64,000 nucleotides of DNA from Actinoplanes sp. DH11 (GCF_020873875.1 NZ_JAHWGU010000023.1:1-64000), one strand, 5' to 3'; numbered from the stretch's first letter, positions 1 through 7,209 are shown. Made by a program: numbers and translations. The notes: generated by a model not told the origin, from the letters alone.

Positions 1-93
1 GTCGCGGTCGAACTCAACGGCCGCCCACGCAAAACGCTCGGCTGGGACACCCCAGCCGAGCGCTTCGCTAAACTCCTGGCCGAAACCAGTTAA
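1..93 (+). CDS. IS30-family transposase, C-terminal 30 residues only
   Basis: The window opens inside a reading frame that ends at TAA 91-93. Its last residues read LNGRPRKTLGWDTPAERF, the characteristic C-terminal block of IS30-family DDE transposases, just after the catalytic Glu. The catalytic core lies upstream of the window, so I cannot say whether the enzyme is intact. The base composition is slightly less GC-rich than the neighbouring genes, as expected for a mobile element. Confidence 0.85.
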   Translation, partial: VAVELNGRPRKTLGWDTPAERFAKLLAETS

Positions 94-126
94 TCAACCT
101 GTGTTGCAACGACCCCTGGAATCCGC
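1..126 (+). mobile_element. Right end of an IS30-type insertion sequence
   Basis: After the transposase stop comes a short non-coding tail containing TGTTGCAACGACCCCTGGAA (102-121). That resembles the terminal inverted repeats of actinobacterial IS30 elements, which lie just downstream of the transposase stop. The other end is outside the window, so the exact boundary (about 120-126) and any target-site duplication cannot be determined. Confidence 0.55.
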
Positions 127-152
127 CCGCGGTGGCCGGGCCGTTCCGTGTC

Positions 153-728
153 TCAGGAGTCCTTCAGCAACCCGTCCAGGCCGGAGCGGGCGTCCGCGTG
201 GGCGTCGAGCACATCCTGTTCGACGATCCGGGTCTCCTCGGCGAGCACCTCGGCGGCCACCTCCGCGACGTGCGCCTCCTGCCGGACCTGGGCGGTCTCG
301 GCGAGTGTCCGGTCGTACTCGGCGCGGGCCGCGTACACCTCCTGCTCGTCCATCTCGACGGCGCCGGCGTGTTCCCAGATGGTGTTCAGCTGGGTGACGT
401 CGAGGTCACCACGCCGGTACGCGTCAAGCGCCGCCCGCTGCACCAGGCGATTCTTCGTCTGGTCGTCGCGGGTCACCCACTGTGCCGCCAGGTACCGCTG
501 CTCGGCCTCGGCGCTGGCCCGCGCCGCCGACTCCGCCCGGTGCCGTGCCTCGTCGGCCGCCTCCGCCGCCCGTTCCGCCGCGGTCCGGACGGCCTCGGCG
601 TCCGCCAGCAGCTCGTCCACATCGTCGGGTTCCGGCGGTCTCGGCTCCTCCCGGCTGCTCCTGGCTATCACCCAGCCACCGAGCAGAGCGGCCAGCACGA
701 CCACGACTACGACGAGTGTCCATCCCAT
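153..728 (-). CDS. Membrane-anchored coiled-coil protein of unknown function
   Basis: A 191-residue protein starting at ATG 728. Residues about 3-20 form one hydrophobic N-terminal helix (TLVVVVVVLAALLGGWVIA) followed by a polar Ala/Glu/Arg-rich region with heptad-like spacing (AEAVRTAAERAAEAADEA...), so most of the protein is probably a long cytoplasmic or periplasmic coiled coil tethered to the membrane. No catalytic motif is visible. A longer open frame extends upstream on the same strand but overlaps the oppositely oriented membrane protein gene, so I take the ATG that begins the hydrophobic helix. No Shine-Dalgarno sequence is evident. It is divergent from the gene at 897 and lies next to the IS30 end. 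Function unknown. Confidence 0.65.
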   Translation of the reverse strand: MGWTLVVVVVVLAALLGGWVIARSSREEPRPPEPDDVDELLADAEAVRTAAERAAEAADEARHRAESAARASAEAEQRYLAAQWVTRDDQTKNRLVQRAALDAYRRGDLDVTQLNTIWEHAGAVEMDEQEVYAARAEYDRTLAETAQVRQEAHVAEVAAEVLAEETRIVEQDVLDAHADARSGLDGLLKDS

Positions 729-896
729 CCGGCCGACCGTAAGGTGATCTTCGGCCGCCCGCCACTCGACGGCGGCACCGGCCCGCCCGCGATCCCGCAG
801 CGAATCGCGGCGGAGGCCCACCGTCCGGTAGCGTGCCCGCCGCGCGTAACACCGGCGTGGTAGAAAGCCCGACGACTTGGAGAAAGGGGCCCCGGC

Positions 897-2783
897 GTGA
901 AGCAGCTCAACGACCTGGTCGCGGAGTTCTGGAACGACTACGCCGCCCTGGTGCTGCTCGGCGCGGGCCTGCTCGGCGTGATCCTGCTCGCCGGCCTGGG
1001 CGTCTGGGCCAAACGGTCGAAGAAGCCGTTGCGGCCGATCGCGCTGGCGTTCAGCATGAACCTGGCGCTGCTGCTCAACGCCGAGGGCATGTGGGTCATC
1101 GCGGTCGACCAGCTGAACCTTCCGAAGATCTTCGCGGTGCTGGTGTTCGCGGTCTTCGAGATCTGCTTCCTGACGGCAACGTCGCTCGCCGCCGAGCAGT
1201 ACCGGCGGACCACCGTGCACGCTCCGGACGGGACGATCGTCACACCCGGTCACCCGGGACCGATGCTCTACATCGCCGCCCTGATCGCCGCGCTCTCCGG
1301 CATCATCGTGGCCAGCAACGCGGTCACCGGCACCGAGAAGCTGCTGCGCCTCGCCGTACCCTGCGTGATCTTCCTGATGTGGTGGGCGGCGCTCACCGCC
1401 GCCGGGCAGCGCGTCCGGCGTGGCCGCTTCGCCTACAGCCCGCGCCGGCTCGCCGAGCGCTGGGGATGGCTGATCCCCGACGACGACCCCGATCTGGTAC
1501 GGATGGCAGCCGAGCGCCAGGTCCGCCGGATGATCGTGAACTACCACCGGGTCAGCGCCGGCCGTGTTCCCCAGGCGTGGTGGCGGTCGCGGCTGCTCAA
1601 GGACGCCCGGACCGCCGGTGAGCCGGTGATCGCCGACGTGATCCAGCAGCTCGCCCGGATCGAGCGCGTGATGGACCTGCTGGCTCCGGGCGCGGTCCGG
1701 GCGGCCGCGCCGATCCGCCCGGAGTTGCTCACGCCGCCGCCCGCGTCCGCGCCGTCGCCGGGCCCCTCCACGCCGGCGCCGGCCACCTCTTCGCAGGTGC
1801 CGGCCGTCCCTTCGCAGGTGCCGGGCGCCCCTCCGCAGTCCGCCGCCAGCTCTCCGCAGTCGCTGGGCGCCGCCGGATCGGTGGCGGTGCCGGCAATCCC
1901 GGTGCCCGTGTCGCCGGCCGTGCCGCCGCAGGTCCAGTTCGTCCCGCCGGCGGTCGAGCAGCGCACCGACGCCATCGGCGTGCCGGTGTCACGGCGGCCC
2001 GCCGACCAGCCCGTACCGGCCGACGCCCCGGTCTCCCCGGCCCCGGCGATCCCGGCCTGGGCGTCGATCGGCACCGGCGCCCGGCCCGCGGTCAGCATCG
2101 TCGGCTCGCCCTGGTGGCGGCTCGCCGTCGACCGGCTCAGCAAACAGGTCGCCCTGGAGATCCGCGTCGAGGACCTGCCGGACATGACGTACCCCCGGAT
2201 CACCGAACTCGCCCGCACCCTGGCGTCCCGCAACTCCGAACTCGGCGAGGGCGTCGTGAAGGCGTTCGTCAACGACTACGTGCGCGAACTGAACGGCGAG
2301 TACGGCGAGGTCGCGTACCCCTGGCGGGATTTCCTCCCGGCACCCGCCACCGCCGCGCCCGGCTCCGCCGCCTGGCTGGCCGCGCTCGAAGACCTGCGCA
2401 ACGCGCTCGAGGAGGAGCTGGGGCAGAGCGAGCTGCCGGCCGACCCCTACGAGTTGATCGACCTACTCATCCCGGCCGCGCCGCGGCTCGACGAGGAGAC
2501 GGTGCGCGGCTTCGTCGGCGACTACGTGCTCGCGCTCAGCGGTCAGGGCTCCGGCGGCGCCCAGCCCTGGCAGCACCTGCTGCCGCGCCCGCAGAGCATC
2601 CGGTCGGCCACCGACGAGGAGATCCTGGACGTCTACGGCGAGCAGCTCGAGGAGTACCTGCGCGCCAACGGCCGGATCACCCGCAACCGGGTGCAGTCGA
2701 TCACCGGCATCAAGAGCCGCATCCAGGCCGACCGGATCAAGGCGACCCTTGAGGAGCGTGCGGGCGTACCGGTCGGGGGCTGA
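897..2783 (+). CDS. Five-helix membrane protein with Pro/Ala linker, duplicated cytoplasmic domain and C-terminal helix-turn-helix-like segment
   Basis: A 628-residue protein with a GTG start preceded by GAGAAAGGGG. Five hydrophobic segments lie at about 16-38, 49-70, 78-98, 122-141 and 148-168. This layout is reminiscent of DUF2637/SpdB-like membrane proteins of actinobacterial mobile elements, but I cannot confirm the family. Residues about 275-390 are a Pro/Ala/Ser/Val-rich linker. Two related blocks follow, around VKAFVNDYVRELNG...YPWRDFLP (454-481) and VRGFVGDYVLALSG...QPWQHLLP (536-563), suggesting an internal duplication. The last 60 residues (ATDEEILDVYGEQLEEYLRA, then RITRNRVQSITGIKSRIQAD) look like a winged or plain helix-turn-helix. 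Membrane tethering of a DNA- or protein-binding tail is an inference. Divergent from the coiled-coil gene at 153-728. Confidence 0.7.
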   Translation: MKQLNDLVAEFWNDYAALVLLGAGLLGVILLAGLGVWAKRSKKPLRPIALAFSMNLALLLNAEGMWVIAVDQLNLPKIFAVLVFAVFEICFLTATSLAAEQYRRTTVHAPDGTIVTPGHPGPMLYIAALIAALSGIIVASNAVTGTEKLLRLAVPCVIFLMWWAALTAAGQRVRRGRFAYSPRRLAERWGWLIPDDDPDLVRMAAERQVRRMIVNYHRVSAGRVPQAWWRSRLLKDARTAGEPVIADVIQQLARIERVMDLLAPGAVRAAAPIRPELLTPPPASAPSPGPSTPAPATSSQVPAVPSQVPGAPPQSAASSPQSLGAAGSVAVPAIPVPVSPAVPPQVQFVPPAVEQRTDAIGVPVSRRPADQPVPADAPVSPAPAIPAWASIGTGARPAVSIVGSPWWRLAVDRLSKQVALEIRVEDLPDMTYPRITELARTLASRNSELGEGVVKAFVNDYVRELNGEYGEVAYPWRDFLPAPATAAPGSAAWLAALEDLRNALEEELGQSELPADPYELIDLLIPAAPRLDEETVRGFVGDYVLALSGQGSGGAQPWQHLLPRPQSIRSATDEEILDVYGEQLEEYLRANGRITRNRVQSITGIKSRIQADRIKATLEERAGVPVGG

Positions 2784-2789
2784 TGCCGG

Positions 2790-2895
2790 GCCAGGCGGGT
2801 CCAGGACGCGGTGGTGGCGGGTCCGGGACGCGGTCCCTCAGGACGCGGTGTACGCGGTCCTTCAGGACGCGGTTCTGCGGTCTCTCGTGATGTGG
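2790..2895. repeat. Degenerate short repeats between convergent genes
   Basis: The 116-bp gap between the membrane protein stop and the convergent methyltransferase stop contains several variants of the phrase GGTCC(C/T)TCAGGACGCGGT, which is itself partly self-complementary (GTCC...GGAC). It may help terminate transcription from both sides. No canonical stem plus T-run is present. Confidence 0.4.
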
Positions 2896-2899
2896 CGGT

Positions 2900-3850
2900 T
2901 CAGGATCTGGTGATCCAGACGTCCCGGGTGCTGCGGACGGACAGGTCGGAACGGGCCGCGAGCGCACCCGGCGCCAGCAAGTCGTCCAGGGCGCGGCGGT
3001 CGGCGGGGGAGAGGCGGTCCGCCAGGGTGGTGCGATAACGGCCCAGGACCGTACCGGCGTAGAGCAGCGCGTTCGCGGGCAGCGGCGCCGGGATCGCCAC
3101 GGTGAGCGGGCGCGCCTCCAGGACGGTCAGGCCGGCTGCGTCGAGGCGGGCCGGCCAGTCGGAGCCGATGTGCGGCAGATGTTCGTTGCGGGCCTCGGTG
3201 GCGGCCGCCTGACAGCGGTCCTCCAGGCCGTCGGCGAAGCCGGGCGGCAGGAACCACGGCATCGCCTCCATCTCCAGCATCACGAACAGCCCGCCGGGGC
3301 GCAGGGTGGCCCGGATGTCGCGGAGCACGCGGTCGGGCTCGGCCATGTGGTGCATCGAGGACGACGCCCAGATCAGGTCGGCCGGTTCGAGGGTGGGCCA
3401 GCCGGCGTCGAGGTCGGCCCGCAACGGGGTGATCCGGGTGTCGACGCCGTGCCGGCGTGCGGCCTCGGTGAGGCGCGCCAGCATGTCGTCGGAGCTGTCC
3501 ACGGTGGTGGAGGCGGCTTCGGGGAAGCGGCGCAGCAGGGCGAACGTGCCGGTTCCGGTGCCGCTGCCGACGTCCACGATGTGCCGGACCGGGTGGCCGG
3601 CCAGTGCGGCGGCCCGGGCGGTGAGTTCGTCGAGTTGCGGGCGGGCCAGCTCGGCGTCGAGGTCGAGCAACTCGGGCAGGCCGGCCCCGGAGTGGCTGTC
3701 GCCGTGGCCGCCGTGGCCGCCGTGGCCACGCGTGCTGTGGCTCTGCCCGTGCTGGCTCTGCCCGTGCTGGCGCTCGCCGTGGCCGCCGTGACCGCCGTGG
3801 CTCTGACTGTGCTGGGGGGAGCGGTCGGCGGGTGCGTGATCGTGTGGCAT
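2900..3850 (-). CDS. SAM-dependent methyltransferase with a His/Gly-rich N-terminus
   Basis: A 316-residue class I methyltransferase. Residues 1-55 are extraordinarily rich in His, Gly, Gln and Ser, with motifs such as HGGHGGHG and QHGQSQHGQSH. The catalytic domain follows: SAM motif I is IVDVGSGTGTGTFALL, an acidic motif II residue lies in TTVDSSDDM, and LIWASSSMHHM is the post-motif with MHH. It resembles ubiquinone/menaquinone-type (UbiE-like) small-molecule methyltransferases. The substrate is unknown. The His-rich leader could bind Ni, Zn or Cu, by analogy with metal-handling proteins. ATG 3850 is preferred over an in-frame upstream codon at 3880 because the latter lies in the shared regulatory region. 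The gene is divergent from an XRE-cupin regulator that probably controls it. Confidence 0.8.
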   Translation of the reverse strand: MPHDHAPADRSPQHSQSHGGHGGHGERQHGQSQHGQSHSTRGHGGHGGHGDSHSGAGLPELLDLDAELARPQLDELTARAAALAGHPVRHIVDVGSGTGTGTFALLRRFPEAASTTVDSSDDMLARLTEAARRHGVDTRITPLRADLDAGWPTLEPADLIWASSSMHHMAEPDRVLRDIRATLRPGGLFVMLEMEAMPWFLPPGFADGLEDRCQAAATEARNEHLPHIGSDWPARLDAAGLTVLEARPLTVAIPAPLPANALLYAGTVLGRYRTTLADRLSPADRRALDDLLAPGALAARSDLSVRSTRDVWITRS

Positions 3851-3884
3851 GTACCGACCATACGACGTCCTTGCCTGCAACGCA

Positions 3885-3907
3885 TATAATCTTGCGTATG
3901 ACGCAAG
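3885..3907 (+). promoter_or_regulatory. Consensus -10 (TATAAT) and palindromic operator centred on the regulator's start codon
   Basis: TATAAT at 3885-3890 is a perfect sigma-70 type -10 box in an otherwise GC-rich region, 7 bases before ATG 3898, so the transcript is probably leaderless. CTTGCGT (3891-3897) and ACGCAAG (3901-3907) form a perfect 7-bp inverted repeat whose 3-base centre is the ATG itself. A regulator bound here would cover the transcription start and the start codon, which fits autorepression by the adjacent XRE-cupin protein. No good -35 is visible at 16-18 bp spacing. Confidence 0.65.
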
Positions 3908-4464
3908 ACGCCGAGGTGGACGCTCTCGTCCGGGCCCGCATCCGAGGCCTTCGGGTCGCCAAAGGGTGGTCGCTGGACGAACTGGCCGCCCGTTGCTACC
4001 TCAGCCCGTCCACGCTCAGCCGGATCGAGACCGGGCATCGGCGGATCGGGCTCGACCAGCTGACGGCGATCGCGCGGGCACTCGGTGCCAGTCTGGACTC
4101 GCTGGTGGAGACGGCCGGTGACGAGGTGGTGATCACGCCGCATCACCATCCGGAGCGGGGCATCACCACGTGGGTGCTCACCCACGAGCCGGGGCGGCAG
4201 GGTATGACGGTGGCCCGGATACGGCTGACGCGGCCGGCCGAGCGAGGCCCGGACGCGTTGCGGGTGCATCCGGGGCGCGACTGGTTCACGGTGCTGTCCG
4301 GGACGATCGAGCTGGTGCTCGGCGAACGCACGGTGATCGTCGAGGCAGGGCAGGCGGCGGCGTTCTCGACGATGATCCCGCACGCGTTCGGGGCCCGCGG
4401 CGGGCCCGCCGAGGTGATCGCCATCCTGGACCACGACGGCGAGCGTGTGCACCTCGACGCCTGA
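3898..4464 (+). CDS. XRE-family transcriptional regulator with C-terminal cupin domain
   Basis: A 188-residue protein. Residues about 13-67 form an XRE helix-turn-helix (IRGLRVAKGWSLDELAARC, then LSPSTLSRIETGHRRI). Residues about 110-185 form a cupin barrel with GRDWFTVLSGTIEL and HAFGA. Proteins of this layout sense a small molecule in the cupin pocket and repress nearby genes. The start at ATG 3898 is supported by the TATAAT 7 bases upstream and by alignment of the HTH to the N-terminus; a longer frame starts at 3832 inside the divergent methyltransferase. It is divergent from the His-rich methyltransferase, which is the likely target. Confidence 0.88.
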   Translation: MTQDAEVDALVRARIRGLRVAKGWSLDELAARCYLSPSTLSRIETGHRRIGLDQLTAIARALGASLDSLVETAGDEVVITPHHHPERGITTWVLTHEPGRQGMTVARIRLTRPAERGPDALRVHPGRDWFTVLSGTIELVLGERTVIVEAGQAAAFSTMIPHAFGARGGPAEVIAILDHDGERVHLDA

Positions 4465-4491
4465 GCGCCGCGGCGACCGGCGACCTCCGGC

Positions 4492-4620
4492 GCATCGCCG
4501 GGCAGATGCGCGGCAAGGGGCGGGGCATATCGCCGGGCAGATGCGCGGCAAGGGGCGGGGCATATCGCCGGGCAGATGCGCGGCAAGGGGCGGGGCGCGC
4601 CGCCGGGCGAGTGCGCGCCG
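4492..4620. repeat. 35-bp tandem repeat, three copies plus a degenerate fourth
   Basis: The block GGCAGATGCGCGGCAAGGGG occurs at 4501, 4536 and 4571, exactly 35 bp apart, and each copy is flanked by ATCGCCG and CGGGGC. A degraded fourth copy runs to about 4620. The copies are contiguous, with no unique spacers. The array starts just after the XRE-cupin stop. Function unknown. Confidence 0.85.
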
Positions 4621-4639
4621 GAGGGTCAAGGGCGGCCTT

Positions 4640-4714
4640 GTTGATCTGCTAGCGGTGCGAAATCGCGGTTTTAGCCCCTTGATCACAGCGATTTTGTAGC
4701 GCTAGCAGATCAAC
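4640..4714. repeat. 75-bp dispersed palindromic repeat, copy 1
   Basis: The ends GTTGATCTGCTAGCG (4640-4654) and CGCTAGCAGATCAAC (4700-4714) are perfect 15-bp inverted repeats. The similarity of the two arms continues inward (GAAATCGCGG against the complement of AGCGATTTTG). An AT-richer centre contains CCCCTTGATCACAGCG. A second copy of exactly the same length lies at 45354-45428 with only a few substitutions. It is probably a small non-autonomous mobile or REP-like element, or a conserved structured or regulatory site. Confidence 0.85.
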
Positions 4715-4744
4715 ATCTCGCCAAGGACCCGCGCGACGGGAGAG

Positions 4745-4935
4745 ACACGGCCGGACCGGCGCGGTGGGAGGGACGCGGCCGGACCGGCGCGGTGGGAGAG
4801 ACGTGGCCGGAGGGGCGCGGCGGGAGAGACGTGGCCGGAGGGGCGCGGCGGGAGAGACGTGGCCGGAGGGGCGCGGCGGGAGAGACGTGGCCGGAGGGGC
4901 GCGGCGGGAGAGACGTGGCCGGAGGGGCGCGGCGG
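4745..4935. repeat. 28-bp tandem repeat, about seven copies
   Basis: The phrase AC(G/A)(T/C)GGCCGGA starts at 4745, 4773, 4801, 4829, 4857, 4885 and 4913, a strict 28-bp period. The first two copies carry ACCGG where the last five carry AGGGG. Because 28 is not a multiple of three, the array does not encode a repeated peptide in any single frame, which argues against a coding role. It is G-rich on the plus strand. Confidence 0.9.
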
Positions 4936-5067
4936 TAGGCATATGCACAGGCGGGGAGGACGCGGTCGGGGAGAGCGGCGGTAGGCGTATGCGCGGCGGG
5001 GAGGGCGGCGGTCGGGGGAGAGCGGGTGCGCGGCGAGGGCGGGGGTGCGGGCGCCCGTACGGCTGGG

Positions 5068-6084
5068 TCAGTGGGTTGGGGGTGCGCAGCTGGCTCGCCA
5101 GGTGATGGTGGCGGGGGCGGGTTCGGAGCGCGGGGTCTGGTCGTCGCCGAGGGCCAGGGCCATGGCTCGTTCGCCCATTTCGACGAGGGGCAGGCGCACC
5201 GTGGTGAGGGCCGGTGTGACGTCCCGGGCGATCGGCATGTCGTCGAAACCGGTCACCGAGATGTCGTCGGGGACGCGGACGCCGCGGTCGCGGAGGGCGG
5301 CTAGGGCGCCGACCGCCATCGAGTCGTTGAGGGCGACGAGCGCGGTGAGCGTGGGGTCGGCGTCGAGGAGCGCGGTGGCTGCGGTGGCGCCGCCGTCGCG
5401 GGTGAAGTCGGCGTGGACGATCCGCGCCGGCGGCAGCGGGACGCCGGTGTCGGCGAAGGCCTGGCGGAAACCGGTCAGCCGGTCGGTGGTGGTGGTGAGC
5501 AGGTGGGGCCCGGCGATCACGCCGACGCGGCGGTGGCCGAGGCCGAGGATGCGCAGGCCCAGCGCGTGGGCGCCGGCCTGGTTGGCCGGCAGGACGGCGC
5601 TGCCGACGATCCGGTGCCGGCCGATCACCGCGACGCGCCCGCCGGAGTGCTGGTAGGCGGCGAGCTCGCCGTTGAGCCGGTCGGTGAACGCGTCGTCGTG
5701 GTAGCCGGAACCGGCCAGGATCAGCGCGTGCACCTGCTGGGCGCGCAGCAGAGCGACGTACGCCAGTTCGCGTTCCGGCTCGCGGTAGCTGTTGCAGATC
5801 ACCAGGAGCCTGCCGTGGTCGGCGGCCTGACGTTGCAGGCCCCGGGTGATCTCGGCGAAGTACGGGTCGGAGACATCGTGGACGATCACGCCGACCGCGG
5901 CCTGCCGGGGGCGTGCCACGTGCTGGGCGTGCGCGTTCGGCACGTAGTGCAACTGCGCGACCGCGGCCAGGACGCGTTCGCGGAGGTCCTCGTTGACCCG
6001 TTTCGCGCTGTCGTTGATCACGCGGGAGACGGTCGCGGGGGAGACCCCGGCAAGCCGGGCCACATCTGCCAAGGTGACCGCCAT
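5068..6084 (-). CDS. LacI-family transcriptional regulator
   Basis: A 338-residue regulator. The N-terminal HTH is VTLADVARLAGVSPATVSRV, followed by a hinge and a periplasmic-binding-protein-like effector domain (VGVIVHDVSDPYFAEI, later ALNDSMAVGALAALRDRGVRVPDD and SVTGFDDMPIA). These are hallmarks of sugar-responsive LacI repressors. ATG 6084 is chosen because the HTH begins at the usual distance; a GTG six bases upstream (6090) is also possible. It starts only 16 bp downstream of the GAPDH stop on the same strand, so the two may be co-transcribed. The effector is unknown. Confidence 0.88.
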   Translation of the reverse strand: MAVTLADVARLAGVSPATVSRVINDSAKRVNEDLRERVLAAVAQLHYVPNAHAQHVARPRQAAVGVIVHDVSDPYFAEITRGLQRQAADHGRLLVICNSYREPERELAYVALLRAQQVHALILAGSGYHDDAFTDRLNGELAAYQHSGGRVAVIGRHRIVGSAVLPANQAGAHALGLRILGLGHRRVGVIAGPHLLTTTTDRLTGFRQAFADTGVPLPPARIVHADFTRDGGATAATALLDADPTLTALVALNDSMAVGALAALRDRGVRVPDDISVTGFDDMPIARDVTPALTTVRLPLVEMGERAMALALGDDQTPRSEPAPATITWRASCAPPTH

Positions 6085-6100
6085 CGGCACAGTCTAGAGA

Positions 6101-7096
6101 TTAATCGCGGCCCAGCAGGCGCAGCGTGTCGACGACCCGGTTGGCGAAGCCCCACTCGTTGTCGTACCAGGCCACGACCTTCACGAGCCGGCCGTGCGCG
6201 GCGGTCAGCAGCGAGTCGAAGATCGAGGACGCCGGGTTGCCGGTGATGTCGGAGGAGACGAGCGGGTCCGAGGAGTACTCCAGGATGCCGCGCAGCGGAC
6301 CGGCCGCTGCCGCCTCGAACGCGCTGTTGATCTCCTCGACCGTGACCGGGCGCTCGACCAGGGCGTTCAGCTCCACGAGGGAGCCGACCGGGACGGGCAC
6401 GCGCACCGAGTACCCGGTGAGCCGGCCGTCGAGGCGCGGCAGCACGGCGCCGATCGCGGTGGCCGCGCCGGTCGTGGTGGGCGCGATGTTGAGTGCGGCG
6501 GCGCGGGCCCGGCGCAGGTCCCGGTGCGGGCCGTCCTGAAGGTTCTGCTCCTGGGTGTACGCGTGAATCGTCGTCATCGACCCGGTCTCGATCCCGGCCA
6601 GGTCGTCGAGGACGGCCGCGACCGGGGCGAGCCCGTTGGTGGTGCAGGACGCGTCGGACACCACGTCGTGGACGGCCGGGTCGTAGTCGCCGTGGTTCAG
6701 CCCGTACGCGATGGTGATGTCCGCGCCCTTCGACGGCGCGCTGACCAGCACCTTGCGGGCGCCGGCCGTGAGGTGGGCGCGCGCGTCGGTGGCGGCGGTG
6801 AATCGGCCGGTGGATTCGAGGGCCACGTCGACGCCGATGTCCTTCCAGGGCAGCCGGGCGGGTTCGCGCTCGCTGAGCACCTCGATCCGCCGGCCGTCCA
6901 CGATCAGGTGGTCGTCGTGCGCCTCGACCGGGCGGCCGAGGCGGCCCAGGGTGCTGTCGTAGCGCAGCAGGTGGGCGAGGGTGGCGGCGTCGGCGAGGTC
7001 GTTGACGGCGACGATCCGGACGTCGGTGTGCAGCAGCGCGGCGCGCAGCACGTTACGGCCGATGCGCCCGAAACCGTTTATGGCAACTCGTGTCAT
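6101..7096 (-). CDS. gap: Type I glyceraldehyde-3-phosphate dehydrogenase
   Basis: A 331-residue protein of standard family length. The N-terminal NAD-binding segment is INGFGRIGRNVLRAAL with the dinucleotide-selecting Asp in VNDLAD. The catalytic block is SDASCTTN with nucleophile Cys151, and the partner His is in TTIHAYTQEQNLQD. The C-terminus has WYDNEWGFANRVVDTL. It oxidises glyceraldehyde-3-phosphate to 1,3-bisphosphoglycerate with NAD in glycolysis. No pgk or tpi follows, so this is probably an additional, separately regulated copy rather than the main gap-pgk-tpi operon gene. The LacI gene 16 bp downstream could give it carbon-source control. Confidence 0.93.
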   Translation of the reverse strand: MTRVAINGFGRIGRNVLRAALLHTDVRIVAVNDLADAATLAHLLRYDSTLGRLGRPVEAHDDHLIVDGRRIEVLSEREPARLPWKDIGVDVALESTGRFTAATDARAHLTAGARKVLVSAPSKGADITIAYGLNHGDYDPAVHDVVSDASCTTNGLAPVAAVLDDLAGIETGSMTTIHAYTQEQNLQDGPHRDLRRARAAALNIAPTTTGAATAIGAVLPRLDGRLTGYSVRVPVPVGSLVELNALVERPVTVEEINSAFEAAAAGPLRGILEYSSDPLVSSDITGNPASSIFDSLLTAAHGRLVKVVAWYDNEWGFANRVVDTLRLLGRD

Positions 7097-7140
7097 GCCC
7101 TCAGCCTGCTATCCAGCTTTGTCGCGAAATAGACGGCGGG

Positions 7141-7209
7141 GCGTCAGGAAGCGCGAGATTCTCGCCAGCGGCGGTGCGGCGTCAGGAAGCGCGAGATTCT
7201 CGCCAGCGG
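7141..7209. repeat. 31-bp direct repeat duplicating the 3' end of the GlxA-type gene
   Basis: The 31-bp segment beginning GCGTCAGGAAGCGCGAGATT occurs at 7141-7171 and again at 7179-7209, 38 bp apart. The second copy contains the stop and last codons (WRESRAS) of the regulator at 7182-8141; the first is a non-coding duplicate just past its stop. A short segmental duplication at the gene end is the simplest explanation. It contains the self-complementary GCGAGA...TCTCGC. Confidence 0.85.

Larger units (their letters stand above)
4465..5067. other. Gene-free, repeat-dense intergenic region
   Basis: About 600 bp without a convincing gene between the XRE-cupin gene and the convergent LacI gene. 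It holds, in order, the 35-bp tandem array, the 75-bp palindromic element (4640-4714), a 28-bp tandem array (4745-4935), and two copies of a roughly 47-bp G-rich phrase containing GGCGGTAGGC (about 4929-5030). The open frames here are artefacts of the repeats. Confidence 0.75.

Noticed and set aside
1..2783. An integrated mobile element reaching from the IS30 end into the first two genes
   Set aside because: Only the IS end is recognisable. No integrase, attachment site or replication gene is present, so an island cannot be delimited.
4492..4600. Possible CRISPR array at the 35-bp repeats
   Set aside because: The copies are directly joined without unique spacers, and no cas gene is near.
3373..4686. 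Long minus-strand frame opposite the XRE-cupin gene
   Set aside because: It is Arg/Pro-rich, lacks motifs, and covers the cupin regulator and the intergenic repeats.
4649..4948. Small frame with repeated RPRLSRRAPPATSLPP peptide in the repeat region
   Set aside because: The 28-bp period gives an 84-bp coding period only by chance. No ribosome site or family support exists.
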